The position numbers and the translations under genes are program-made. From assembly GCA_914767885.1 (NCBI GenBank), contig CAJZBQ010000036.1, forward strand, positions 1,116,001 to 1,180,000: a DNA stretch of 64,000 nucleotides, read 5' to 3'. The notes under the pieces are model-generated. The model ran no database searches. It was not told the DNA's origin and saw only the letters and a program-made list of their open reading frames with translations. Positions 1 through 10,074 of the stretch are shown piece after piece. This stretch comes from Blepharisma stoltei (lineage: Eukaryota > Ciliophora > Heterotrichea > Heterotrichida > Blepharismidae). Each line of letters opens with the position of its first letter. The first letter of the stretch is position 1.

Positions 1-39
1 TTCAGATGACGTGAAAATTTGCGATTCACAGTAATACGA

Positions 40-459
40 TCATACTTTTATCTTATATCTCCACCCATAAACTGTATAGGCAGCCTGCATATGGCTTTGA
101 TCTAATAAGCCTCCATCCAGTCTAAAAATAAAATAATTCGCCTTCTTAGGATATGGGATATCAATTTTATATTTCCAGTTTTCTTTTTCTTTTAGCTCAA
201 TTTTATAGTCATAGAACTCTTCGTCTGGAATTGAGTCAAATCTTATATAGAAAAGAGGTTTTGGGGTTGGGTATTCAGAGAGTTTTCCATCTATATCAGT
301 CAATGTGACTTGAATTGAAAGCTTTAGTAATGGCTGAGAAATTGGAATTGGGATGTTTTCGTAGCAAATCTGCATTTTTCGGCATCCACCGGAGAAACTC
401 TCGTGCACAAATGTTGAGTTTTCTAAAGCCAGTACTGCTGAAAACAAAATTCAAAACAT
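40..459 (-). CDS. Small secreted protein of unknown function
   Basis: About 139 aa when the start is placed at 459 and one in-frame TGA is read as Trp; the N-terminus MFWILFSAVLALE then forms a good signal peptide. The mature part is rich in aromatic residues and lysine, with two close cysteines (CRKMQIC) and a C-terminal YGWRYKIKV. It looks like a small beta-rich secreted or luminal domain, but I do not recognise a family. There is no IES or intron. A start at 447 is possible but would shorten the signal peptide. The gene is probably complete because a stop lies at 40. Confidence 0.55.
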
Positions 460-595
460 ATTTTATTATGATAAATCTTATTAATACTAAAAATATTTTG
501 ATTATAAAATCGAGCTTATTATAGAAGCCTTTATAGCTGTTTTCTCATTAATTGCTTTAAAAATGCTATTTAAAGTTTTAAAATAAATTTTAAAT

Positions 596-1848
596 TTACT
601 GACTTAACTCTGAAATTTCATTCAGATACTTTTCCCAATCCTTCTCATAATCCCCTGCTTTTTCAGCAGCTCCTTGCTCTTTTTTATCAAACCTTTTTTC
701 TCCTATATTTTTCAAGCTTCCAATCAGCCCAATTTCATCTTCCCTTAGCTTGCTCTGAGCTCCATGCTGATCTTTTCAATCATTGCACAGCCTCTGTACA
801 CTTCTTAATATCCCTGAATCTCTAAAATCCTTATCTGACGCCTGGAACATAATATTTTGCTGAGATTCTATACAATTTTCAAGCTCCCCCACCCTCTCCT
901 GCAGGAATTTTTCTTCTTGTTCCAATCTTTGAAGCTCAGAATTTAAACGACTTATTAGGTCGTTAAAAACTTCAGAGCTTTCCAAATTTAATTTATCCAA
1001 AATTCCTCTGGATTCTTGGGTCCCAATTTTTAAGACTTCTAATAATTGGTTCACTTTTTCACTAGGAATGCTATTAGAATCAGCCGAAATTTGTGCCAGT
1101 GAGGTTAAGGTTGGAGCTATTTGTGAAGCTGCGTTGTTTTGAGCACTGAAATCTAAAAGATGAGAAGCGAGTTCTGAAAGCTCAGAAAAAGATATTGCAA
1201 TTTCCTGTGGATGGCACTGTTTTCGCCTTGATTTTCCCACTGGAAAAATGTTTTAGTTCCACCAGTGCCAATTGGTTTGGCCAAACCAAAAAATTTTCCC
1301 AGTGGGAAAATCAAGGCCAAAATAGCGCCATCCATGGGAAATATGTATACTGGGGATGTGTAATACTCTTGACTTTCTTCAAGAATTGAGAGTAGTTCGT
1401 CATTTTGTGAAGTTTTATTTTTGAAATAGCTTTCTGTAAAAACTCGAGTCCCTCTGGCTCGGCCTAGTTCTTTTTTAATCAAATTTTGGTCATTTTCGTT
1501 AGAAGAAAGCTTGATTTTTATTAGTGACAATGATGATTGGCAATTGTCATTTTCAGATTCAGCTCTGGAGTAAGAAAATTTAGCTAGGCTAATTTCTTTT
1601 TGCCGATATGCCATTTCTTGAGCACATTGGATGCCTTGCTGCTCAATTTGGCGATCGTGGTCGAGCTGCTCTTTTTGAATTTCTTCCGTTAAATCATCTA
1701 ATGTTTTGTACACTTGGATAAAATAGTCAGGCAATTTGTTGCTTAAATCCAATTGAGGAAATAAAAGTTTTGAAGCGAAGTCTGAGTGGGAAGTAATCCT
1801 TGCGCCGTGTAGCAATGCGGAAATAGCTAAAATGATAACGATTTTCAT
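596..1848 (-). CDS. Secreted coiled-coil protein of unknown function, one IES
   Basis: Reconstructed as 365 aa after removing a 155-bp IES (1193-1347). The first 16 residues (MKIVIILAISALLHGA) are a signal peptide. The rest is charged and helical, with heptad-like stretches around residues 55-130 and 200-310. An in-frame TGA near 776 is read as Trp (CNDWKDQHG) and extends the protein by about 60 residues to TAA at 596. The excision joins ...YYTSPV to SFSELSELAS in frame. No family recognised; secreted coiled-coil proteins in ciliates include extrusome matrix proteins, but nothing here proves that role. Confidence 0.7.
1193..1347. mobile_element. 155-bp palindromic IES, family shared with 49553-49706
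   Basis: Bounded by TA at 1193-1194 and 1348-1349. The ends form an inverted repeat of about 45 bp (ATTTCCTGTGGATGGC... against ...GCGCCATCCATGGGAAAT). The same sequence interrupts an unrelated kinase at 49553. Removal restores the frame of the host gene. Confidence 0.85.
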
Positions 1849-2501
1849 TTTAATTTTATTACTGTTAAGTTTTCAAATTTAAAAATGATATGTATGTATT
1901 TTTTTAGGAAGTAAAGAATATTGCGTGCAAATTGTGGTTAATTTGTCGATCCAAGAAAACTATTAAAATTGCATTGATATATAGAAAAAAAAAATTTGCT
2001 TAAGTATACTGCAGAATAGTAAAAACGATATTTCTATTAATAGTTCGAATGATGCTTTATGTGTCGTAATTTATAGTTGATTATTAAAATTTGTGTTTTT
2101 TCTTTGAGTGGTTTTATAATATAATTTTTTCTGCAGCTTTTCATCATCTCCACTACAATTAAATTAATTTTTAAAGTCTCCGTCTGCGCAGAGGTAAAAT
2201 ACTCTTTTGGGCAGTTTCTCTAGCCCTATGCAACCAGAGTTCAACCACTATTGCTGTGCAGAAGTTCTCTAGAGGAAGCCAAATCCCATAATAAAAGTCT
2301 ATGAGGTAGAGAATATTAGCAGAGCTAATTTTCTCGAATAGAATATCATTTCATTATGCTTATCATTATCTCCAATCTCATGCATTTATATTTACGAACA
2401 AAAAATTAATAATTTTCCATCACCTAATTTTCTTTCTCATTTACACAAATATTTTAAAAAATTCACTGTACCTTTAAAATTTAAATAAACACTAATTAAA
2501 T
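1849..2501. other. Intergenic region with a decayed retroposon
   Basis: AT-rich spacer between divergent genes, so it should hold both promoters. No gene seen. Positions about 2178-2353 resemble the retroposon head found at 5146, 16460 and 32502, in reverse orientation. Confidence 0.5.
2178..2353 (-). mobile_element. Decayed retroposon-like repeat
   Basis: Shares TTGCTGTGCAGAAGTTCTC and the flanking leader with copies at 5146-5557, 16035-16463 and 32502-32934, in inverted orientation. The 3' half is missing or diverged. No clear target-site duplication. Confidence 0.5.
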
Positions 2502-3369
2502 ATGAAATCTTGCACTTTAAATCCTGCAAAATTAGCTCAACGTATTTTCTACTCAGCCAAAAGAATTTACATTAGCCTCAATTTCACCAAATTTGACACC
2601 CCCAAGCCCAAAAATAAACCAATAAAACATTCATTTGATAGTGAACCGACTGACAGATACGATACCGATTTTCCACACAATTCGACTGTTATAAATCCTT
2701 TTTCCGAAAATAATTCAATAACCCCGAAAAAAGCAGACCAAAGCCCTTACAAAAACATCAGGTATATACACAAGCGAAATTTCTCAAAGTGTGACAATTT
2801 TGAGCCTAAAAATGCAACGCCAAATAATTCCCACAAACGGCACTCCAGTACTGGCACGAATGAAAATATGGAGACCCCTCTATTAAAAAGCAATTTAAAG
2901 AGACTGTCTATGTCATTTAGATTGGATAAAGAATCCTTTTCTGCTGACTCCCCCCCCTCCGTGAGTGAACAAAAAAAAATTTTGTTCACTCACGGAGGGG
3001 GGTTAATTTGTTTTTTAAAAACAATTTACTATATAAATTGTTTATAAAATTTTTTTTTCAAAATTTAAAAAAATCTCACTTCTATAAAAAATTGGAAAAC
3101 AAATATTAATTTAATTTATAAAATTTATGTTTTAAAAAGCAATTTGTTTAAAATTAAATAGAATTAGCTCGAGATTTATTATACTAATTATCATTTATAT
3201 ATCAAAATTTTTTTCCATAAAAAAAATTTTCTATTAAAAAAATTTGTGTTCACTCACGGAGGGTGGGTTTTGGGCAAAAAAATAGCGATTTTTCTAATGG
3301 TTTTGTTCACTCACGGATGGGGGGAGTGAGGTTAAACGATTTTCCAGAGTCTCAAGTAAATTAAAATAA
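2502..3369 (+). CDS. Small basic low-complexity protein, MITE-interrupted
   Basis: 161 aa after removal of the MITE at 2945-3326. Rich in Ser, Asn, Lys and Pro, with no Trp, no membrane segment and no domain I recognise. The MITE sits in the last 20 codons: excision at the TGA repeat joins ...DKESFSA to EVKRFSRVSSKLK and a TAA stop. Without excision the frame runs into MITE sequence, which supports both the gene and the IES. It lies tail to tail with the kinase at 3431. Confidence 0.6.
2945..3326 (+). mobile_element. MITE IES, 382 bp, copy 1
   Basis: TGA target duplication at 2945-2947 and 3327-3329. Left end is a hairpin of CTCCCCCCCTCCGTGAGTGA and its complement; right end is GTTCACTCACGGATGGGGGGAG. 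The AT-rich core (TTATATATCAAAATTTTTTTC) is shared with the other copies. Confidence 0.92.
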
Positions 3370-3430
3370 TTGGAATTAAAAAGGGATTGATTAAAGGTAT
3401 AAAAATTTAAATGGCTTTTAATTTATTTAG

Positions 3431-6380
3431 TTAGACCATTATAGTTTGACTGTCTTCATCTGTATCCTTGATTTTTGACAGGAGATGCTTAAATTTAGGC
3501 CGAAATTCTTTATCCACGCTCAGCATTTTGTCTAAAATTGTTTTCAGCCACAAAAATTCGATATTTTTCAGAATTTTTTCTAATTCTTCTCGTCCTTCAG
3601 GGGTTGAAAAAGTTTCTACAGATCTCAAAGTATACATTTGCAGAAAAGTAAGCCCGAGCGAGTAAATATCAGCTTTTGCAGGCTTAAATTTGCCTCTAAT
3701 CGGCCCTTGTGCGCCACTCAATCTGCCATCCGATAGTAGTTTTCTAAGCTCAGGTGCCATATATCCTTGTGTCCCTTGCACAAAATGCACTCCAGTAGCT
3801 AAATAAGTAGTCCCCTCATCGTATTTTTGTGCAATATTGAAATCTGCGATTTTCAATATTCCTTCTCTATTGGCAGAAATAAACGCTGACGTTGTGGAAA
3901 TAGGATCCCGAGGTACAATCCCCATCATGCAGGTAGGATCAATCCAGATGAAACTGAAATCACTTTTAATTAGGCCTTCGGGCCCTGTGGAAACCTTGCC
4001 GAAGAGAGAAGTTTTATTCTCCCCTGATTCCTGACAGAAAGGCTTTGCTTCTCACATAATCTCCGTCTATCGGGACTGCCGGGGCACTCAACAGATGGTG
4101 GCTCTGCACCAAATTAAATCCTTTGGGTAGCTGTTTCATACTGAAATGAAAAAGGCAGCCTTCCATTTTCCTTACTTGAACTCCTTCTGAATTCCTACTT
4201 TTGGGGTCAAGACAAGTCAGAGGTTAGTAACTAGTCCCCCTTATGGCTAGATTAATTTTTTTAACTTAACTTCTCTATTGATAAAAATATTATGTGGTTT
4301 TATATCTTGGTGAAGGATCTTTTTCTGCTCAAGAAATGAAAATCCTTCTAACAAAAACACGACTTTATCATATAGTTCTCGTTCAGTGTATTTTTGGTCT
4401 GCTCCTCCCCTATTAGTAATCTCATGCATAAGGGTTTGTGTGCAATATTCCATAGCTATACCAATTACATGCTGGTCATTTACTTTTTCATGGTAACTTC
4501 CATAGTATTCAAGAAAACTAGGATGCTTTCCTGACAGATCTCTAACTCCCCCCCCCCCTCCGTGAGCGAACAAAAAAATTTTGTTCACTCACGGAGGGGG
4601 GTTTATTTTTTTTTTTAAAAACAATTTTATATATAAATTTTATAAAAAATATTTTTTTCGAAATTTAAAAAAAATCCTAATTTGCAAAAATTGGGAAGCA
4701 AATACTAATTTAATTTGCAAAATTTATGTTTTAAAACGCAATTTGTTTAAAATTAAACAGAATTAGCTCTAGATTTCATTATACTAATTATCACTTATAT
4801 AGCAAAATTTTTTTCTATTAAAATTTTTTTCTATTAAAAATATTTTTTGTTCACTCACCGAGGGTGGGTTTTTGGTCAAAAAATGGCGATTTTTCTAATG
4901 GTTTTGTTCGCTCACGGAGGGGGGGGGGGGGAGTAAGGAGCTCGATTTCTTTATTAATATTCGTGAGTCTTTCATTAAATTTGGCTTCATCTGAAGATGG
5001 GGCTATCGTATAAGTTTTGACTGCAATATCAATTCTGTTAGGCAAATAGCAAATTCCTCTATACACACTGACAATTAAGTTTTCTGTCGGGGAATGAGAA
5101 TAAAATGGAGGGTTAATCAATTCTATTTGACTAGACGCTGATATAAATAAAATGGCTTTCGCTCGAGCGAAGTTAGCTCCGCTAACTTTCTCTCATTCAA
5201 GCAATTTTATTTATGGGGTTGGGTTTTTACCTCAAGAACTTCTGCACAGCAACAGCGGTTTTTAACTTTGGGGATAACCAAAGGAACTGCTCCTCAGTGC
5301 GCTCAAGATCTGGAGTTTTACCCCTCAGCACATCCCAAGGGAGATGGACCCTCAGGTGGAACACGCGCAGGAGCTGAGTCGAAACAAAAGCCGTGGCGGC
5401 AGCGAAGCCCGTCGAAGCTGGAACGCCTTATTTGCCCGTGCCCTGGCGAACAAAAGGGATCGATCCAGCGATCTCTGGGCCCGACACGTGGACAAATATG
5501 GTGGTAGCTCTGGAGTCGGCTACCCCGTAGTGGACGTTAGACGTTAATAGATAATTAGACTAGACGCTGATATAACCATATCTAAATTTCTTGGGGGCTG
5601 AGGAATTGTTTCAGTTTTCGTTTCTTCTGGCTTCACTCCATATTTCACTTTTCAAAGGTTTATTTTTGCAGACTTGTCTTCATCATTTATCTCAAATCCT
5701 AATAAAACATTTAATAACTCGCTTATCCCATCAGGCTGACCTGCTTCATCTTTTTCTTCAATATAATCATAAGAAAAATCAATTGCAATATTTTTAGCGA
5801 AACTCATGTCAAAGCCTTTACCTTCAAGTCTTTTTGATATAACCAGCTGCCGTGCAAGCTGAACGGGGTCGTCATTTTTCATTCCTTCCCATACAAATTC
5901 AATATATTTGGACTCAGCCCATTTCAACTCAGTTTCGACATCGGTAAAATTATATTCATTTCTCAGGATATCGATAATAGTCACCCATTCGTCTACATCT
6001 TCTACTGTTTTGCAGGCAGAAATTCCTGATATGATATTAGAAAGCAGAGAGTTGTATGTGCTTTCAGGGTTGAAATCAGGCCTTTCTTTTAAATAATTTA
6101 TAAGAGGCATGACTTGGCGAGCTAAATCAGTTGTAAAAGGCTCTGTTTCTAGTGCTGCATTGCAGATGCAGGCTGTCAGGAGGTCATTGGCATTCTTTTG
6201 GTGCTGCTCAGGGGTGGACTGGTTAATTGTATCTTTTAGTTCTTGAAATTGAGCCAAACTCAAAGTTAGAATTTCATCAAGCAGCTTTTTCAAAGCCCCA
6301 GAAGGATTTTCGACCTCTGCTTTTAGTTTCTGAGCTAAGCCTATATGGATTAGCGAGAGAATTTCATCATGTCTGTCCAT
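3431..6380 (-). CDS. Divergent protein kinase with N-terminal helical region, three IESs
   Basis: 573 aa after removing IESs at 3862, 4543 and 5129. Residues 1-240 are an acidic helical region without a domain I recognise; an in-frame TGA near 5650 is Trp (KINLWKVKYG). The kinase domain follows from about residue 285: a VAIK-like lysine (IAVKTYT), a catalytic loop with Gln replacing Arg (HQDIKPHN), a DFN motif instead of DFG (IADFNIAQKY), and GYMAPEL. HQD and DFN are unusual but keep the catalytic Asp, Asn and metal-binding Asp, so activity is plausible. All three excisions are in frame; two fall inside the catalytic domain. Group not assigned. Confidence 0.88.
3862..4269 (+). mobile_element. 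408-bp IES with 11-bp direct repeat
   Basis: Bounded by CTTCTCTATTG at 3862-3872 and 4270-4280. Removal joins NIFINRE to GILKIADFNIAQ in the kinase activation region. The content is GC-richer than its surroundings and ends with a short TTAACTTAA tail, so it may be a retroposon copy of another subfamily. Confidence 0.85.
4543..4933 (+). mobile_element. MITE IES, 391 bp, copy 2
   Basis: TAA at 4543-4545 and 4934-4936. Removal joins INKEIELL to RDLSGKHPSF in the N-lobe of the kinase. Long C and G runs sit at both termini. Confidence 0.93.
5129..5557 (+). mobile_element. Retroposon-like IES with 17-bp duplication
   Basis: GACTAGACGCTGATATA occurs at 5129-5145 and 5558-5574. The insert starts AATAAAATGGC, is GC-rich, and ends GGACGTTAGACGTTAATAGATAATTA. 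Excision leaves NLDMVISASSQIELINPP in frame. The head matches the copy at 32502. Confidence 0.9.
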
Positions 6381-6421
6381 TTATTATATCAGCTGAATCT
6401 ACAATTAAATTAATTGTTTAC

Positions 6422-6800
6422 TCACTCCCCCTTCCCTCTGTGAGCGAACAAAACCATTAGAAAATCCCTATTTTTTGCCCAAAAACCCACCCTCCGTGAG
6501 CGAACTAAAATATTTTAATAGAAAAATTTTTTATGGGAAAAAATTTTGATATATAAGTGATAACCAGTATCATAAATTTTCTGCCAATTCTGTTTAATTT
6601 TAAACGAATTGCGTTTTATAACATAAATTTTGCAAATTAAATTAATATTTGCCTTCCAATTTTGAGAATGGGTTTTTTTAAATTCCGAAAAAAAAAAATA
6701 TTTTTCTTTAAAATTTATATAGAAATTTTTTAAAAAAAAAATTAGCACCCTTCCATGAGCGAAATTTTTTTTTTTTTTCGCTCACGTAGAGAGAGGGGAG
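6422..6800 (-). mobile_element. MITE, 379 bp, copy 3 (intergenic)
   Basis: TCA at 6422-6424 and 6801-6803. Hairpin end on the right, so inverted relative to copy 1. It lies between the divergent kinase and channel genes. Confidence 0.88.
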
Positions 6801-6921
6801 TCAGCGAAATAAGCCTCTTAATTTTCTTTTAGACAAATTTCAATTTTGCACCATCTTGCAGGCGAATTTCCATATAAAAACACAAGTTAATGAGGAGCTG
6901 ATTAAAATATTTTTATTTAAA

Positions 6922-8771
6922 ATGAGGAGAATGCTTACTTCTCTTAGAGTTACCTTTGTAACAAAAAGAACAAGCGATAGATTGTCAGTATCTCAGGAAT
7001 TGTTTAATAAATATCGATCTTGTGAGTTGGCATTTGCAGTTTTCGCCAATCTTGGGCTTGTGGCATCTACCATTGACTATGAAGTTTCTTGGTGCCGTCC
7101 AATGATCGTGCATTTTCCATAGTGTGTACTTCACCGAAGTACTTTTGGTGAAGATTTTTGATATTGAGACATTTGACCGAACAAAAAAGTTGACCAAATG
7201 TCACACTATTTAAAAATTTTCGACCAAATGTACTTCGATGAAATGCACACTGTCATTTGGAATGGAGCCAAGTTTCTTATTCACCATATAGAACACACAA
7301 TAACTGCCTTCAAGATAGCAACTCAATGACTCATAGGATGATCGCAATGTTGACAAGTCTGATGGCTTTAATTTTTGTGTTCCTTAAACATTTCCAGAAA
7401 GAAATCTGGATTAAATACCAACAGGAAACTGAAAAAATTTTGAATAAAACTAGGACACGGCCTTATTTTTCAACATATGCAGTAAATGAAAAACAATCCA
7501 CAAAAATTGTGAGGATTTTTGAAATTATCAGTCTTTGCTTATTTCCATATGCTGAAATATATAAATAAATCTATATATAAAAACTTATAAGGACAGATAA
7601 ATATTTATCATAAATTGCATATCCTTATATAGACGCAGACATCCCCATACCTATGAGATGGGAATTTCGCGACCTGCACGGGTGTTACAAGCTGAGTGAA
7701 ATAATGTACGCTTTTATGTTCGTCAGAATTTTTTACCTATTTAAAGCACTGTCCAACTATACTATATACAGAGACCATTTAGCAAGAAGATATTGCACAT
7801 TTTATAGAACCCGTGCAAATTCAAGGTTTTCTTTTAAATGTGTCATTGCGCGATATCCTCTCAGCGTAATTATAATCTGTATGACGATTCCAGCACTTGT
7901 TATCCTGGGACTTATTCTCAGGATTTTTGAAAGGCCAAATGATGATCTCACAGGCCAAGACTACGAAGACCCAACAAATGCGATTTGGGTCTGTGCCACT
8001 TTTTTGACGCTAGAAGGGTTCACTAATTTTGATCCTGCTTCTATACCTGCAGAATGTGTTATTATGATCTGCTTTGCGGTTGGAACAATAATTTATACCC
8101 TAACTCTACTTACTCTGTGGAGTAACATTAATTTAAATGATAAGCAGGAAAAAGTCTTTGTAAATATTCACAAAACACATGCAGCAGCAATGCTTATTAG
8201 TGCAGGGTTTAGCTATTACAAATTAAAGGGGAAGTATGGAGAACATAGCTTGGCTGCTGTAAAAGCAAGGGAAAAGCTGGATAAATGCGTGGTGATGTTT
8301 AAGAAAAATAAATCAGAAATTCAAGAAATGGGGGAAAATAAGAATAATACGCTGGGGGATTTGACAGTGGCTGTGCAAGGGATTGAAAAAAAGCTGAATA
8401 GGCTTGTAGAGATCATCAATCAGCTTAGTCCCTCATATGTGAGCAAACAAACCATTGGAAAAATCCCTATTTTTTTTACAAAAATCCATCCTCTGTGAGC
8501 GACTAAATGTTTTTTATATAAAATGCTTTATGAAAAAAAATGATATATAAGTGATAATTATTATGATAAATCTCTAGCTAATTCTTAAAATTTTTAAACA
8601 CCTTGAATTTTCAATTTTTGCGAATTGGGATTATTTTAAATTTCGAAAAAACAAAATTACTATAAAATTTATATATAAATTTAAAAAATAAAAATTAATT
8701 CCTCCTTGAGCGAACAAAATATTTTTGTTCGCTCACGGAGGGGAGTTAGTATAAAATATGAAAATAATTAA
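6922..8771 (+). CDS. SK-like calcium-activated potassium channel homologue with altered filter
   Basis: 437 aa after removing three IESs (7111, 7558, 8425). The layout matches small-conductance K channels: S1 at about residues 34-56, S2 93-108, S3 148-163, S4-like 184-204, S5 240-263 (YPLSVIIICMTIPALVIL), pore helix and filter 281-300, S6 306-328, then a calmodulin-binding-like helix (NIHKTHAAAMLISAGFSYYK) and a C-terminal coiled coil. In SK channels the filter is SIGYGD; here the corresponding stretch is TLEGFTNFDP, without GYG. It may be non-selective, carry another ion, or act as a regulatory subunit. The start ATG at 6922 is preceded by another open stretch, so the N-terminus could be longer. 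Confidence 0.85.
7111..7253. mobile_element. 143-bp palindromic IES
   Basis: CATTT at 7111-7115 and 7254-7258. Ends form an imperfect inverted repeat (AGTGTGTACTTCACCGAAGTAC against GTACTTCGATGAAATGCACACT). Removal joins WCRPMIVH to LEWSQVSY between S1 and S2 of the channel. Confidence 0.8.
7558..7629. other. 72-bp AT-rich IES
   Basis: TA at 7558-7559 and 7630-7631. Removal joins SLCLFPYAEI to DADIPIPMRW. A longer ATATA alignment of the repeat would create a TAG, so the TA alignment is preferred. Confidence 0.8.
8425..8745 (-). mobile_element. MITE IES, 321 bp, copy 4
   Basis: TTA at 8425-8427 and 8746-8748. Inverted orientation. It interrupts the last codons of the channel; removal gives INQLSIKYENN and a TAA stop at 8769. 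Confidence 0.88.
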
Positions 8772-8808
8772 ATATAGAGATTTAATTGAATTTATTAAAG
8801 ATTAGACT

Positions 8809-9558
8809 TTATAGGAATCCATGAGGAGGAAACCCACCAGGTGGGCGCATATGATCAGGGTATTCGGGGTCTGGGAAAGGATTGACTGGATCCCATCGTA
8901 CTCCAGGTCTTGGTTGTTGTCCAAAAATAGGATGATTAGGCCCCATTACATTTCCAGATGGATCAGGGAATATCAAAGGTACTCCAGGTCCATATGGGTT
9001 GCCTGACTGCGGCAGGTATCCAGGAAATGGGTTATAGGGATTACTAAAGGGTATTCCTCCATAAGGCACTCCATAAGGCTTTGGTCCTCTATAATCCCTC
9101 AAGTCAACTTTCTTTTCTTCTTTCTTCTCCTCATTTATTTTATTCAAAATTTCTCTGTTATACACCGGTATTATTTCATTAATAATCACCTCAGTGATTT
9201 CTTTCCCTTCTTCACATTTTTTATTAATTTCTTCCATCTCGATATTAAAAGATCTGATTTTATCGTCTTGGTCACTGCGGACGGCATGCACAGTTAGCCT
9301 TGTCTCAGCAAGCTTTACGAATTTTACATATAAGTTTATGTTTGGCTTGAGGATATATCTGAAAGAGTAAATATGAGTATTTGTATTCCATAATGGAGGA
9401 AGAATTTCTTGTGAGACAGGGTCATCTTCTAGTAAACCTGTGCATTGGAAGCCTTTAGAAATGTTGTATAAATGGATACCAAGGATGATGCTCTCGGATC
9501 GGTCTTTGGCATTTGATGATAAGTTCTGATAGAGATCTTGGAATATGCTTTGCCACAT
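8809..9558 (-). CDS. PSMF1: Proteasome regulator PI31 (PSMF1-like)
   Basis: 249 aa, uninterrupted. Residues 1-145 resemble the PI31 N-terminal (FP) domain. From about residue 155 the protein is rich in Pro, Gly and Tyr and ends with the PI31 signature GVRWDPVNPFPDPEYPDHMRPP, close to the family's RFDPFGP type C-terminal tail that binds the 20S proteasome. Length and arrangement fit PI31 (about 270 aa in animals). Known family role: modulation of 20S/26S assembly, and an Fbxo7 partner in animals. It lies downstream of, and convergent with, the channel gene at 6922. Confidence 0.85.
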   Translation of the reverse strand: MWQSIFQDLYQNLSSNAKDRSESIILGIHLYNISKGFQCTGLLEDDPVSQEILPPLWNTNTHIYSFRYILKPNINLYVKFVKLAETRLTVHAVRSDQDDKIRSFNIEMEEINKKCEEGKEITEVIINEIIPVYNREILNKINEEKKEEKKVDLRDYRGPKPYGVPYGGIPFSNPYNPFPGYLPQSGNPYGPGVPLIFPDPSGNVMGPNHPIFGQQPRPGVRWDPVNPFPDPEYPDHMRPPGGFPPHGFL

Positions 9559-10074
9559 TTATTAGTATAGGATTTATGAATATTGATTTAATTTAAATAG
9601 TCTATTATGTTAATCATAATATTTACCTTTTGTGTCATATCTGCTTGGGCTAGATTCTGTGATCATAAAATAGCGGCATTCTTAAACTACCGATATGTCT
9701 ATCGGTATCGCTCATTTTGCATTTAATGAGTATGAGGTTTAGTTTTACATTGAATTCTATCCCAGACAAGACAGGTAGGCAACTTTAGGGGAAGTGCCTG
9801 CCTTTGGCCTGACCCTAAGGAATTTGAAAGTGTTGTCTGTGGCTTTCTCACTTCCATCATGCAGCAGCGAAGGAGCTTTAGTCACTATTCTGCGCCAACA
9901 GAGACAGAAGTCACTCACTCTTGAGCTAACGAAGCTGGCAGCACCTTTTTCAACCATGCCTTGGCGAATTGAAGCAGATCGGCGCACTGGCCTGTCTACT
10001 CAACTTTATAAAATGGTGGCGGCCACCCCATAGTGGACGTTAAGCACGACATTAGGCATCTAGATTTCTCTAAT
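9559..10074. other. Intergenic region with a retroposon-like segment
   Basis: Positions about 9740-10055 are GC-richer than the flanks and end in TTATAAAATGGTGGCGG...GGACGTTAAGC, motifs also found at the ends of retroposon IESs here. No duplication found. A short palindrome (TACCGATATGTCTATCGGTA) sits near 9690. No gene seen. Confidence 0.45.

Noticed and set aside
2747-2989. Open frames reading FTHGGG, LTPPP or PPVSEQN near many gene ends
   Set aside because: They are translations of the MITE termini (CTCCCCCCTCCGTGAGTGAAC and complement), not conserved protein.
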